A stretch of 64,000 nucleotides of DNA from Sphingomonadales bacterium UBA656. GTDB taxonomy: Bacteria > Pseudomonadota > Alphaproteobacteria > Sphingomonadales > Sphingomonadaceae. Positions 53,020-62,738 of this stretch are shown here, one piece after another. A program made the translations under genes and the position numbers. The stretch's first letter is position 1; every line of letters starts with the position of its first letter. The stretch is taken from NCBI GenBank assembly GCA_002299895.1, contig DBOC01000015.1, positions 122,341-186,340 on the forward strand. The letters run 5' to 3'. Under the pieces are notes generated by a model. It ran no database searches, was not told the origin of the DNA, and saw nothing but the letters and a program-made list of their open reading frames with translations.

Positions 53020-53397
53020 ATGAACCCCATCATCCTTGTCATGTCCGGCGGAGCCATTGGCGCGGGCTTGCGCTACGGCTTGTCGCGCGCTTTGCCTGTT
53101 GGCGCCGCGGGCTGGCCTTGGCCGACCTTTGTGGCCAATGCCTTGGGCGGGCTGTGCATGGGCCTATTGGCGATGTGGCTGCTGCGTGGGGATAATGCGG
53201 CGGAACCGTTGCGCTTGTTTCTGGGCGTAGGCGTTTTGGGTGGCTTTACGACATTTAGCGCATTCTCGTTGGAAATGGCGCAGATGGTGCAACGCGGGCA
53301 GATGGGCATGGCGGCGCTCTATGCGCTCGTGTCGATAGCATTGGCGCTGGGCGCGGTGTTCGCCGGTATGGCGATAGCAAAGGCAATTTGGGCATGA
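53020..53397 (+). CDS. crcB: Fluoride ion channel CrcB (Fluc)
   Basis: 125-residue membrane protein with four hydrophobic segments exporting fluoride as an antiparallel dimer. Marks include GGAIGAGLRYGLSR, NALGGLCMGLL and GVLGGFTTFSAFSLE (central Na+/F- pore residues). ATGA overlap with the pseudouridine synthase gene. Confidence 0.95.
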   Translation: MNPIILVMSGGAIGAGLRYGLSRALPVGAAGWPWPTFVANALGGLCMGLLAMWLLRGDNAAEPLRLFLGVGVLGGFTTFSAFSLEMAQMVQRGQMGMAALYALVSIALALGAVFAGMAIAKAIWA

Positions 53398-54638
53398 GTA
53401 AGAATGACGAAAACGGCATACGGCAATTTGTCGTGGCCCCCGATGATGACGGCATACGGTTGGACCGCTGGTTCAAACGGCATTTGCCCGATGCGTCGTT
53501 CAACATTGTGTCGCGCTGGGCGCGGACGGGGCAATTGCGCGTCGATGGTAAGCGGGCCGCGCCGGGTGACCGATTGCTGGCGGGGCAGACTTTACGCGTG
53601 CCGCCCGCGGACGCCTCTGCCTCCTCCAGCGCGCGGCCGGTGCGTAAGCGCCGAGCGCTGACTGAGGACGAAATGGATTTCGCGCTAAGCATGGTCATCC
53701 ATAAGGATGATGCGGCCTTGGTGATTAACAAGCCCGCAGGGTTGGCGACGCAGGGCGGAACCAAGACCGAAAACCATGTCGATGGTTTGCTCGATGCCTT
53801 GGGCTTTGAACTCGATAGCCGGCCAAAGCTGGTCCACCGTTTGGACAAGGATACATCGGGCGCGTTGCTGCTGGCGCGGACGTCGCGCTCGGCGGGGCAT
53901 TTTGCCAAGGCTTTTTCATCACGTACTGCGCGAAAGGTCTATTGGGCGTTGGTCGTCGGCGTGCCCGACATTGCCGATGGTTTCATTGACCTGCCCATTG
54001 GCAAGCAACCCGGCAGTGGCGGCGAAAAAATGCATGTCGATGAAAAAGACGGGCAGTCGGCACGCACACGCTATCGCATTGTGGAGCGCGCGGGCAATGC
54101 AACCGCCTGGGTCGAGTTGCAGCCTTATACCGGCCGCACGCACCAGTTGCGCGTGCATATGGCCGCGATTGGCCACCCGATTGTCGGTGACGGCAAATAT
54201 GGCGGCAAGGATGCGTTTCTGACAGGTACAATTAGCCGAAAAATGCATCTCCATGCCCGCCGTATCCGCATTGACCATCCATCGGGCCATCAAATCGACG
54301 TCCGCGCCGACTTGCCCCCGCATATGGCGGCCAGCTTTGACGATTTGGGCTTCGACATTGAAATGGGCGATTCCTTAGTGCTCGACGCGCCTAAATTCAG
54401 CGAAACCGCCGAAGGCAAGAAACGCGTTGCGGCAAACATCGCCAAATCCGCGCGTAAAGAGCGTAAGGGCGAACGCCGCGCGCGCGGATCAGTATCCGAC
54501 AAGCCCAAGGATAAAAAACGCAGCCAAATGGCCGCTGGCAAGAAAATTGCGGCGAAGAAGCCGGTGATAAAGAAGGCTGTCGCGGGGAAAGCACCTGCGA
54601 AACGGGGGGCTGTAAAGAAACCTGCGGCGAAGAAATAG
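53394..54638 (+). CDS. rluC: RluC/RluD-family 23S rRNA pseudouridine synthase with long basic tail
   Basis: 414 residues. An S4 RNA-binding domain is near 18-75; the catalytic Asp151 is in HRLDKDTSGALLLAR; YTGRTHQLRVH follows. From about residue 338 the C-terminus is a long Lys/Ala/Arg-rich extension ending in AKK-type repeats, much longer than E. coli RluC, likely giving extra RNA affinity. ATG 53394 overlaps the crcB stop. Exact target uridines cannot be read from sequence. Confidence 0.9.
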   Translation: MSKNDENGIRQFVVAPDDDGIRLDRWFKRHLPDASFNIVSRWARTGQLRVDGKRAAPGDRLLAGQTLRVPPADASASSSARPVRKRRALTEDEMDFALSMVIHKDDAALVINKPAGLATQGGTKTENHVDGLLDALGFELDSRPKLVHRLDKDTSGALLLARTSRSAGHFAKAFSSRTARKVYWALVVGVPDIADGFIDLPIGKQPGSGGEKMHVDEKDGQSARTRYRIVERAGNATAWVELQPYTGRTHQLRVHMAAIGHPIVGDGKYGGKDAFLTGTISRKMHLHARRIRIDHPSGHQIDVRADLPPHMAASFDDLGFDIEMGDSLVLDAPKFSETAEGKKRVAANIAKSARKERKGERRARGSVSDKPKDKKRSQMAAGKKIAAKKPVIKKAVAGKAPAKRGAVKKPAAKK

Positions 54639-54656
54639 GTCGCCTTATGTTGTATG

Positions 54657-54746
54657 CGTCACCCTGAACTTGGTTCAGGGTCTATCGCGCCATACGACCG
54701 GCGGTTGCGGTCGAGAAATGGACCCTGAAACAAGTTCAGGGTGACG
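54657..54746. repeat. Palindromic REP-like element
   Basis: Two 26-bp arms (54657-54682 and 54721-54746) are inverted copies with one mismatch, each containing its own smaller palindrome CCCTGAAC-TTG-GTTCAGGG. The sequence belongs to the CGTCACCCTGAAC-type intergenic repeats I know from sphingomonad genomes. It separates rluC from the HAD gene. A related copy lies between groES and groEL. Confidence 0.85.
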
Positions 54747-54797
54747 AGAGTAGAGTTCGGGGTGACGAGGGTAGAGTTCGGGGTGACGGGAGAGTTC
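54741..54797 (+). repeat. 21-bp tandem repeat extending the REP-like element
   Basis: Units begin GTGACGAGAGTAGAGTTCGG at 54741, then 54762 and 54783 (third partial), period 21 bp. The unit starts inside the right arm of the palindromic element, so the arrays look like stuttered copies of the element's end. Confidence 0.8.
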
Positions 54798-54819
54798 AGT
54801 CTGATAGGGAGGCTTTTTA

Positions 54820-55491
54820 GTGACTAAATCGCGCACACGCCTCGCCATTTTTGATTGTGACGGGACGTTGGTTGACAGTCAGGCCAATATTTGCATGGCG
54901 ATGGAACATGCTTTTGAGGCCGCAGGGCTTCCGCCGCCTCTGCGGCATGACATACGTCGCGTGGTGGGCCTGTCCTTGGTGGAATCGATGCGTGTCTTGC
55001 TGCCGGAGGCCGACGATGTCTGCCATCATGATTTGGCAGAACATTATCGGGCGGCGTTCCTGAAGCTACGCAACAATGGCTTGGTCGACGAACCCTTATA
55101 TGACGGCATCGCCGCTTTATTGTCCGAATTGGACGAAGATGGATGGCATCTGGGCGTGGCGACGGGCAAATCTGATCGCGGGCTGATCCGCTGTCTCGAT
55201 CATCATGCGATTAAGGGCTTGTTCGTCAGCTTACAAACCGCCGACCGTCATCCGTCCAAACCGCACCCGTCGATGGTGTATCAGGCGTTGGCCGATGCCG
55301 GCGCCGACGCAAGCGATGCGGTGGTTATTGGCGATACGGTGTATGACATCCATATGGGCCGTGCGGCCGGAACGCGGACCGTGGGCGTCAATTGGGGCTA
55401 TCATGATGTTGCGGAGTTGCGCGCAGCAGGGGCAGACTATATCGCCGAAAGCATCGACGATCTGAAGGCCTATCTAAAGGATTTTGCATGA
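54820..55491 (+). CDS. HAD-IA hydrolase, phosphoglycolate phosphatase-like
   Basis: 223-residue HAD phosphatase: nucleophile Asp12 and acid Asp14 in FDCDGTLVDS, motif II ATGKS, motif III Lys in SKPHPSM and motif IV GDTVYDIHMG. Cap type as in Gph. GTG start 54820 with GGGAGG seven bases upstream. ATGA overlap with the following small membrane gene. Substrate could be phosphoglycolate or another small phosphate ester. Confidence 0.9.
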   Translation: MTKSRTRLAIFDCDGTLVDSQANICMAMEHAFEAAGLPPPLRHDIRRVVGLSLVESMRVLLPEADDVCHHDLAEHYRAAFLKLRNNGLVDEPLYDGIAALLSELDEDGWHLGVATGKSDRGLIRCLDHHAIKGLFVSLQTADRHPSKPHPSMVYQALADAGADASDAVVIGDTVYDIHMGRAAGTRTVGVNWGYHDVAELRAAGADYIAESIDDLKAYLKDFA

Positions 55492-55727
55492 CGCCAATCG
55501 ATGACAAAGCCCGCGCCGAAATGCAGGCACAATATCGCTTTTTGGTTATCAATCTGTGCCGGATTATAGGCGCCATCATGCTGGTCATAGGCCTCGCCGC
55601 CATCGCGCGGGAGGCATTGGGAATACCCAAGGCTGCAGGATATCTGTTGTTTGCCGTCGGCATGCTCAATTTCCTCCTTCTGCCTGTATATTTGTCCAAA
55701 AGATGGAAAAGTAAGCCCGATCAATGA
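55488..55727 (+). CDS. Small two-helix membrane protein
   Basis: 79 residues with two hydrophobic segments (about 20-41 and 50-68), a basic C-terminus (SKRWKSKPDQ) and no recognised family. ATGA overlaps on both sides place it inside a coupled operon between the HAD phosphatase and ATP12 genes. Confidence 0.8.
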   Translation: MTPIDDKARAEMQAQYRFLVINLCRIIGAIMLVIGLAAIAREALGIPKAAGYLLFAVGMLNFLLLPVYLSKRWKSKPDQ

Positions 55728-56419
55728 GGCGATTTTGGAAAGAGGTTACGCTTGAACCCACCCCAATGGGCCAAGCCGTCCGGCTCGACGGGCGTCCGGT
55801 AAAGACGCCTACGGGCAATGCGCTCGCGCTGCCGACGCAGAAAATGGCCGATGCGGTGGTGGCAGAGTGGGACGCGGTGGAAAAAACGCTGAACCCAGCT
55901 TTGATGCCGGTGACCGGCTTTGCCAATGCCGCCATTGACCGTATTGCGCCGGATCATGCGGGCTTTGCCGCCGCCATCGCCGCTTATGGCGAGACTGATC
56001 TTTTTTGTTATCGCGCCGCAACAGGTGAGGCGCTTGCCGACCGGCAGGCCGAGATTTGGGACCGCTGGCTGCAGTGGGCGCAGGGGCGCTATGACATCAG
56101 CTTTGTGATTGTCGAAGGCATCATGCATCAGCCGCAACCCGCGGCTACGCTGGAAACATTACGCGGGGTGGTTGCGGCCCGTGGCGCATTTGAGCTGGCG
56201 GCGATGGCGAAGCTTGCGCATCTGTCGGGGTCGCTCATTGCGACCTTGGCTGTTGTAGAGCGCGCTGCGACGCCTGAAGACATTTGGAACGCCGCCTGCT
56301 TGGATGAGCTTTGGCAGGAAGAATTATGGGGCGCCGACCATTGGGCGCAAAAAAACCGCGACGATCGCACCCGCGAATTTATGGCTGCCGCGCGCTTTCT
56401 CGACCTGCTGACGTCCTAA
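55724..56419 (+). CDS. ATP12 family F1-ATPase assembly chaperone
   Basis: 231-residue homologue of mitochondrial Atp12, which binds the F1 alpha subunit during assembly. Conserved blocks: FWKEV near the N-terminus, RPVKTPTGNALALPT, DLFCYRA and the C-terminal EELWGADHWAQKNR. Characteristic of alphaproteobacteria. ATGA overlap with the upstream membrane-protein gene. Confidence 0.92.
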   Translation: MRRFWKEVTLEPTPMGQAVRLDGRPVKTPTGNALALPTQKMADAVVAEWDAVEKTLNPALMPVTGFANAAIDRIAPDHAGFAAAIAAYGETDLFCYRAATGEALADRQAEIWDRWLQWAQGRYDISFVIVEGIMHQPQPAATLETLRGVVAARGAFELAAMAKLAHLSGSLIATLAVVERAATPEDIWNAACLDELWQEELWGADHWAQKNRDDRTREFMAAARFLDLLTS

Positions 56420-56492
56420 ATATAGGGGAAAGCCTATCTCGCAGGCGCTTATCCGCGCGGCTAATGGAGCGGTGCAACTAAGGATGACAGAT

Positions 56493-56969
56493 ATGGCAGA
56501 CAGCCCGATTTTTACCCTGCGCCCCATTCCAAAGGCTGCCTTTATCGCGGGCTATGCCGGATTATTGCCGCAGGTCATTGCCGCCGCGATGGTGGTTTCC
56601 GGTTCCGAATATCAATGGACTGGCCTTGCTTTGGCGTATGGCTATGCCGCCTTTATCTTCAGCTTCATCGGCGGCATGTGGTGGGCGATTGGCGTGACCA
56701 CGCGCACACATGACGCGTCGGCCAATGGCATATTCGCGCTTGCGGTTGCGCCTAGCCTGCTGGCGCTCGCAACCTATGTGCCGTGGATATGGGGCCTGAA
56801 TTGGCCCGGCCCGTCCTTGGCGTGGCTTGGGTTTTTCCTGCTGCTATCGCCCTTGGGGGATCGCTGGTTGGGCGCGCATTGCGCTTTGCCCGTGGGGTGG
56901 ATGAAGCTGCGTTGGCATTTGTCGCTTGGGCTGGGCGGATTGACCCTGCTGCTGGCGGGATTGGCGTAA
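56493..56969 (+). CDS. DUF3429 domain-containing membrane protein
   Basis: 158 residues, four to five hydrophobic segments. IPKAAFIAGYAGLLPQVIA and FIFSFIGGMWWAIG are DUF3429 features. Function unknown. AAGGA eight bases before ATG 56493 favours this start over ATG 56484. Convergent with gmk. Confidence 0.83.
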   Translation: MADSPIFTLRPIPKAAFIAGYAGLLPQVIAAAMVVSGSEYQWTGLALAYGYAAFIFSFIGGMWWAIGVTTRTHDASANGIFALAVAPSLLALATYVPWIWGLNWPGPSLAWLGFFLLLSPLGDRWLGAHCALPVGWMKLRWHLSLGLGGLTLLLAGLA

Positions 56970-56979
56970 ATAGGGACCT

Positions 56980-57633
56980 TTAAGTCGCGGCAAGATCGCG
57001 GACAAAGCCAATCAGACCCTTTTGCCGGCGCCTTTTCATCCGTTCGGCGGCAAGGATCTGCTGCACTTTTTCAAAACATCCCTGCACATCATCGTTGATG
57101 AGGACATAGTCATAGCCGTCCCAATGTCCGATTTCGGACTTTGCGCGGCTCATCCTGTCGGCAATCACGGCGTCACTGTCTTGCGCGCGGCTTTGCAGGC
57201 GACGTTCGAGTTCTTCGATCGACGGCGGCAAGATAAACACACGGACGACGTCTGGTCCGGCCTCTTGATATAATTGCTGTGCGCCTTGCCAGTCTATGTC
57301 GAACAGGACATCGCAACCCGCCGCAAGCTTTTCCTCAACGGGGCCTTTGGGGGTGCCGTAACGGTTGCCAAAGACATGCGCCCATTCCAGAAATTCGCCG
57401 TCTGCGGCCATTTGTTTGAAGGTGGCGACATCGGTGAAATGATAATGCACGCCTTCAATCTCGCCGGGGCGCGGCGGGCGGGTGGTGTAGGAGACCGACA
57501 AGGCAATTTTGTCGTCTGCATCGAGCAACATACGCGAAAGCGTCGATTTGCCAGCGCCAGAGGGTGACGAAAGGACGAACAGGAGGCCGCGGCGTTCCAA
57601 TTCATGCGGCTTGTGCGGTTCATTATGGGCCAT
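56980..57633 (-). CDS. gmk: Guanylate kinase
   Basis: 217-residue kinase phosphorylating GMP/dGMP. P-loop SSPSGAGKST, GMP-binding SVSYTTRPPRPGE and the lid region EFLEWAHVFGNRYGT are intact. The N-terminus has a His/Pro-rich lead of 15 residues before the conserved core, so an internal start is possible but no other ATG is available. Confidence 0.95.
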   Translation of the reverse strand: MAHNEPHKPHELERRGLLFVLSSPSGAGKSTLSRMLLDADDKIALSVSYTTRPPRPGEIEGVHYHFTDVATFKQMAADGEFLEWAHVFGNRYGTPKGPVEEKLAAGCDVLFDIDWQGAQQLYQEAGPDVVRVFILPPSIEELERRLQSRAQDSDAVIADRMSRAKSEIGHWDGYDYVLINDDVQGCFEKVQQILAAERMKRRRQKGLIGFVRDLAAT

Positions 57634-57702
57634 AGCCGCACTTGCGCGAAAGGGCAGGGCGGCGTCAAGAGGGAAGCGTAATGTGTTGACGGCGAAAGCG
57701 CG

Positions 57703-57897
57703 TTAGACGTCGGCACGCTCTTTGCGTTTGTCATATATGCTTTTGGCAACAATTGCGCCGCCGACCAGCAAAAGTCCCGGAATCGAACGGGTCGCCACGC
57801 GCGTGGCCACCAGGCCAATGCCTGCACCCAATAAGCCATGGCCGCGCTTACGCCCGATGACTTCGCCAATAACGGCCCCTGCGATGGATTTTAGCAT
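57703..57897 (-). CDS. Small glycine-rich hydrophobic protein
   Basis: 64 residues with a hydrophobic, Gly-rich centre (LLGAGIGLVATRVATRSIPG) followed by a second apolar stretch and a basic tail. No family recognised. AAGGAG lies seven bases before ATG 57897, supporting translation. Between gmk and fumC on the same strand. Confidence 0.65.
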   Translation of the reverse strand: MLKSIAGAVIGEVIGRKRGHGLLGAGIGLVATRVATRSIPGLLLVGGAIVAKSIYDKRKERADV

Positions 57898-57935
57898 GTC
57901 ATACTCCTTTTAAAGGCGACCGTGAAACGCACAAC

Positions 57936-59320
<1,385 letters not shown>

Positions 59321-59324
<4 letters not shown>

Positions 59325-59797
59325 TTCTTCCTTCCGAAATCCACGCTGACAACGTTTGAGCCATCCTCGACGACGACCGAGGGGCCATCATTACCGGCTT
59401 CTTCATGCTGTTCGGGCGCGCCTTCGCCTGCGTCCACATGGAATTGCAGCGCAAAGTCGACGGCAGGGTCCACAAAGGCGGTGATTGCAGAATAAGGGAT
59501 GAACAGATGCGACGGAATTTGGCTAAACGACAGGCCAACTTCAAAATGCTCTGCCTCCACCTTCAGGTCCCAATATTTGTGCTGGAGCACAATAGTCATC
59601 TCATCTGGAAAGCGTTCATGCAGATGTTGCGGAATAGAAACGCCGGCGGCTTGTGTTTTAAAAGTAATGTAGAAATGATGATCGCCGGGTAGGCCATCGC
59701 GGGCGACATCGCCGAGCACACGGGCCACCACGGCGCGCAATGCCTCTTGCACAACATCATCATAAGGAATCAGGCTATCAATATGCTCTTCGGTCAT
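59321..59797 (-). CDS. sspB: SspB family protease adaptor (alpha type)
   Basis: 158-residue homologue of the alphaproteobacterial SspB-alpha adaptor that delivers ssrA-tagged and other substrates to ClpXP. Core: FYITFKTQAAGVSIPQHL and EMTIVLQHKYWDL. A disordered acidic linker follows, ending in VSVDFGRKK, the ClpX-binding tail. ATG 59797 chosen; a TTG at 59821 is unneeded. Coupled to fumC by a 4-base overlap. Confidence 0.9.
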
Positions 59798-59855
59798 CGG
59801 CTCTAGGTGGACCGCAAGCACCCCGAAATCAAGACGCTTATTGCCCTAAGCAAAC

Positions 59856-59883
59856 TTGCCAAATACGCTATTGCGGTTATAGC
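59856..59883 (+). promoter_or_regulatory. Predicted sigma-70-type promoter of the his operon
   Basis: TTGCCA and TATAGC separated by 16 bases end eight bases before the hisB ATG at 59891. Transcription would begin at or within a base or two of the start codon, suggesting a leaderless message. Confidence 0.4.
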
Positions 59884-59890
59884 GGCGGCC

Positions 59891-60478
59891 ATGCGTAGAG
59901 GCTCTATCAGTCGTAAGACGAATGAAACGTCCATTGATGTTGAGGTCAACCTCGACGGCAGTGGTGTATATGACGTGTCCACAGGCATTGGCTTTTTGGA
60001 CCATATGCTGGAGCAATTGTCGCGTCATTCTCTGATCGATTTGAAGGTCAAGGCGATAGGCGATCTACATATCGACCAACATCATACCACCGAAGATACG
60101 GGCATCGCGATTGGCGAGGCGGTGTTGCAGGCATTAAGCGATAAGCGCGGTATTACCCGTTATGGCAGCGCTTATGCGCCGATGGACGAAACCCTGACGC
60201 GGTGTGCGCTCGATATTTCGGGGCGGCCCTATTTTGTATGGAAAGTGTCGCTTGGCATGCCACGCTTGGGCGAATGGGATACCGAGTTGATTGAACATTG
60301 GTTCCACAGCTTCGCGACCAGCGCGGGCATTACCTTGCATATCGAAAATCTATATGGCTCGAACAATCACCATATTGTGGAAAGCTGTTATAAGGCTTTG
60401 GCCCGCGCCTTGCGGCAAGCGGTTGAGATTGACCCGCGCAAGGCCGATGCGATTCCGTCGACTAAAGGCACGTTGTAG
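59891..60478 (+). CDS. hisB: Imidazoleglycerol-phosphate dehydratase
   Basis: 195-residue single-function IGPD of histidine synthesis. Metal-binding motifs LDHMLEQLSRHS, DQHHTTEDTGI and SNNHHIVESCYKA are intact. Start ATG 59891 gives the canonical RxGSISRKTNET opening; upstream in-frame codons to 59807 lie in the promoter region. No Shine-Dalgarno. First gene of hisB-hisH-hisA-hisF. Confidence 0.95.
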   Translation: MRRGSISRKTNETSIDVEVNLDGSGVYDVSTGIGFLDHMLEQLSRHSLIDLKVKAIGDLHIDQHHTTEDTGIAIGEAVLQALSDKRGITRYGSAYAPMDETLTRCALDISGRPYFVWKVSLGMPRLGEWDTELIEHWFHSFATSAGITLHIENLYGSNNHHIVESCYKALARALRQAVEIDPRKADAIPSTKGTL

Positions 60479-60481
60479 GCT

Positions 60482-61093
60482 GTGTCACTTGCGCTGATTG
60501 ATTATGGCGCGGGCAATCTGCATTCGGTGCATAATGCGTTGAAGGCGGCGGGGGCAGGCGACATTCGCGTCACTGCGGATCCGGATATTGTTGCCAAGGC
60601 AGAGCGGATCGTTCTGCCCGGCGTCGGTGCCTTTGCGCATTGTATGGAGGCATTATCCGCGATTGATGGCATGACCGCCGCTATGGAGCAGCGCGTGCGC
60701 GTGGAAGCGGCGCCATTTCTGGGCATTTGCGTCGGGATGCAGTTGCTTGCCGATCAAGGTGTGGAGCATGGCAGCACAAGCGGCCTAGGTTGGATTGCCG
60801 GCACGGTGCGCGCGATTGCACCGGCGGCGGACCTGAAAATTCCGCATATGGGCTGGAATGATGTGCGGCCCCATGCGGGCGCGGCTTTGATAGAGCGCGG
60901 CGAAGCCTATTTCCTCCATGGCTATCATTTTGATGTCGCAGATGCGGCTGACGTGCTGGCGACCACCGACCATGGTGGGGCACTGGTTGCGGCGGTTGGC
61001 CGTGATAATGTCATGGGCGTGCAATTCCATCCGGAAAAGAGCCAGACGTATGGCATTGCATTCCTCAAACGCTTTTTGGAGTGGATGCCGTGA
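60482..61093 (+). CDS. hisH: Imidazole glycerol phosphate synthase, glutamine amidotransferase subunit
   Basis: 203-residue class I glutaminase supplying ammonia to HisF. Catalytic Cys83 in GICVGMQLL, and His/Glu in GVQFHPEKS. GTG start three bases after the hisB stop. Its TGA overlaps the hisA start as GTGA. Confidence 0.95.
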   Translation: MSLALIDYGAGNLHSVHNALKAAGAGDIRVTADPDIVAKAERIVLPGVGAFAHCMEALSAIDGMTAAMEQRVRVEAAPFLGICVGMQLLADQGVEHGSTSGLGWIAGTVRAIAPAADLKIPHMGWNDVRPHAGAALIERGEAYFLHGYHFDVADAADVLATTDHGGALVAAVGRDNVMGVQFHPEKSQTYGIAFLKRFLEWMP

Positions 61094-61818
61094 TTGTCTT
61101 CCCTGCGATTGACCTGAAGGGTGGCGAAGTGGTGCGCTTGGCCGAGGGCGATATGAACCGCGCGACGGTTTATGCTGACGATCCCGCGGCGCAGGCGATG
61201 CTGTTTGCCGAACAAGGCGCGCAATTTCTGCATGTGGTTGATCTCGACGGTGCCTTTGCCGGACGCCCTGAAAATGCCGAGGCGGTGGAAGGGATTATCG
61301 AAAATTTCCCCGGCTATATCCAATTGGGCGGCGGCATTCGCAATACGCAGACGGTGGAGCGTTGGTTCGACATGGGTGTGGCGCGGCTTGTGATTGGCAC
61401 GGCTGCCCTGAAAGACCCGCAGTTTGTGAAGGACATGGCGCACGAATTTACAGACGGCATCGTCGTTGCCGTCGATGCGCGCGACGGATTTGTCGCAACC
61501 GAGGGCTGGGCGGAAAAATCCGACATGCCCGTCATCGATTTGGCACGCCGGTTTGAAGATGCGGGCGTTGCGTCCATTCTGTTCACCGATGTCGGCCGCG
61601 ATGGGATGCTGACCGGATGCAATATCGACGCGACCGTTGATTTGGCAAGGCGGGTCAATATCCCGGTCATTGCCAGCGGTGGGGTGAAGGGCATTGATGA
61701 CATTCACAGTCTCGCGCAGCATGCCAAGGACGGCATTGAAGGCGTGATTACGGGCCGTGCGATTTATGACGGACGGTTGGACCTAGCGACGGCGATCAAG
61801 GCGGCGGAACGCGCGTGA
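61090..61818 (+). CDS. hisA: ProFAR isomerase (HisA)
   Basis: 242-residue TIM barrel performing the Amadori rearrangement of ProFAR. Asp in FPAIDLKGG and Asp in LFTDVGRDGM are the acid/base residues. I choose GTG 61090 (MIVFPAIDL, GTGA overlap with hisH) over GTG 61081. Coupled to hisF by another GTGA. Confidence 0.95.
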   Translation: MIVFPAIDLKGGEVVRLAEGDMNRATVYADDPAAQAMLFAEQGAQFLHVVDLDGAFAGRPENAEAVEGIIENFPGYIQLGGGIRNTQTVERWFDMGVARLVIGTAALKDPQFVKDMAHEFTDGIVVAVDARDGFVATEGWAEKSDMPVIDLARRFEDAGVASILFTDVGRDGMLTGCNIDATVDLARRVNIPVIASGGVKGIDDIHSLAQHAKDGIEGVITGRAIYDGRLDLATAIKAAERA

Positions 61819-62573
61819 CCGTCCGCGTTCGCGTCATTCCCTGTCTCGACGTCTCCAATGGCCGCGTGGTCAAGGGCGTGAACTTTGTCGACCTGCGCGA
61901 TGCGGGGGATCCGGTGGAGCAAGCCCAAGCTTATGATGCGGCCGGTGCGGATGAGCTGTGCTTTTTGGATATCGGCGCAAGCCATGAGGGACGCGGCACA
62001 ATCATCGACGTCGTGCGGCGCACCGCAGAAGTGTGCTTCATGCCGTTGACCGTCGGTGGCGGCGTGCGCAGCGCCGAGGATGCGCGCGCCTTGTTGCTGG
62101 CCGGTGCAGACAAGGTCGCGGTCAACAGTGCCGCGGTGGCGCGGCCAGAGGTAGTCGCCGACATCGCCGCCCGTTTCGGTAGCCAATGCGTGGTGGCATC
62201 GGTGGATGCGCGGCGGACGGGCGATCGCTGGGAAATATTCACCCATGGTGGCCGCAATCCAACCGGTATTGATGCGCTCGAACATGCCGTTCGGCTCGCC
62301 ACATTAGGCGCAGGCGAATTATTGGTGACGAGCATGGATCGCGATGGCACGCGCGACGGCTATGACCTTGCGCTCACCCGCGCAATTGCCGATGCGGTCA
62401 ACATTCCGGTTGTCGCGAGCGGGGGTGTGGGCAATCTCGACCATCTGGTCGCTGGCGTCCGCGAAGGCCATGCCAGCGCCGTTTTGGCGGCATCGATATT
62501 CCATTTCGGGCATTATAGCATCGCCGATGCCCATGCGGCATTGCGGGCGGCAGGACTGCCTGCGCGCGCCTAA
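61815..62573 (+). CDS. hisF: Imidazole glycerol phosphate synthase, cyclase subunit
   Basis: 252-residue cyclase forming IGP and AICAR with HisH. CLDVSNGRVVKGVNF carries the catalytic Asp and LVTSMDRDGTRDGYD the second. GTG start in a 4-base overlap with hisA. The hisE and hisI genes often found downstream are absent; the heat-shock operon follows. Confidence 0.95.
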   Translation: MTVRVRVIPCLDVSNGRVVKGVNFVDLRDAGDPVEQAQAYDAAGADELCFLDIGASHEGRGTIIDVVRRTAEVCFMPLTVGGGVRSAEDARALLLAGADKVAVNSAAVARPEVVADIAARFGSQCVVASVDARRTGDRWEIFTHGGRNPTGIDALEHAVRLATLGAGELLVTSMDRDGTRDGYDLALTRAIADAVNIPVVASGGVGNLDHLVAGVREGHASAVLAASIFHFGHYSIADAHAALRAAGLPARA

Positions 62574-62602
62574 AATTTCAGAAAAAATTCGCGTCCTGAG
62601 TC

Positions 62603-62630
62603 CTTGACGTGTCACAAAAAGACCCTATCT
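62603..62630 (+). promoter_or_regulatory. Predicted heat-shock (RpoH) promoter of groESL
   Basis: CTTG (62603-62606), 17 bases, then CCTATCT (62624-62630) followed by GGG. This fits the CTTG-N17-CYTATNTNNG pattern described for alphaproteobacterial sigma-32. A TTGACG at 62604-62609 could also serve a housekeeping -35. Confidence 0.65.
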
Positions 62631-62638
62631 GGGCTCCG

Positions 62639-62665
62639 TTAGCACTCGTCCTGCATGAGTGCTAA
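62639..62665. promoter_or_regulatory. CIRCE operator (HrcA binding site)
   Basis: TTAGCACTC-N9-GAGTGCTAA, a perfect match to the CIRCE consensus, immediately downstream of the predicted groESL promoter and 73 bp before groES. HrcA bound here represses groESL until heat shock. Confidence 0.97.
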
Positions 62666-62738
62666 TGTATATTCATTGCCGTCCCCTGCTTGTTGTAGGC
62701 GTGGCGGGATGGCGAAACAGAAAAAAGGATAGTTCAAC

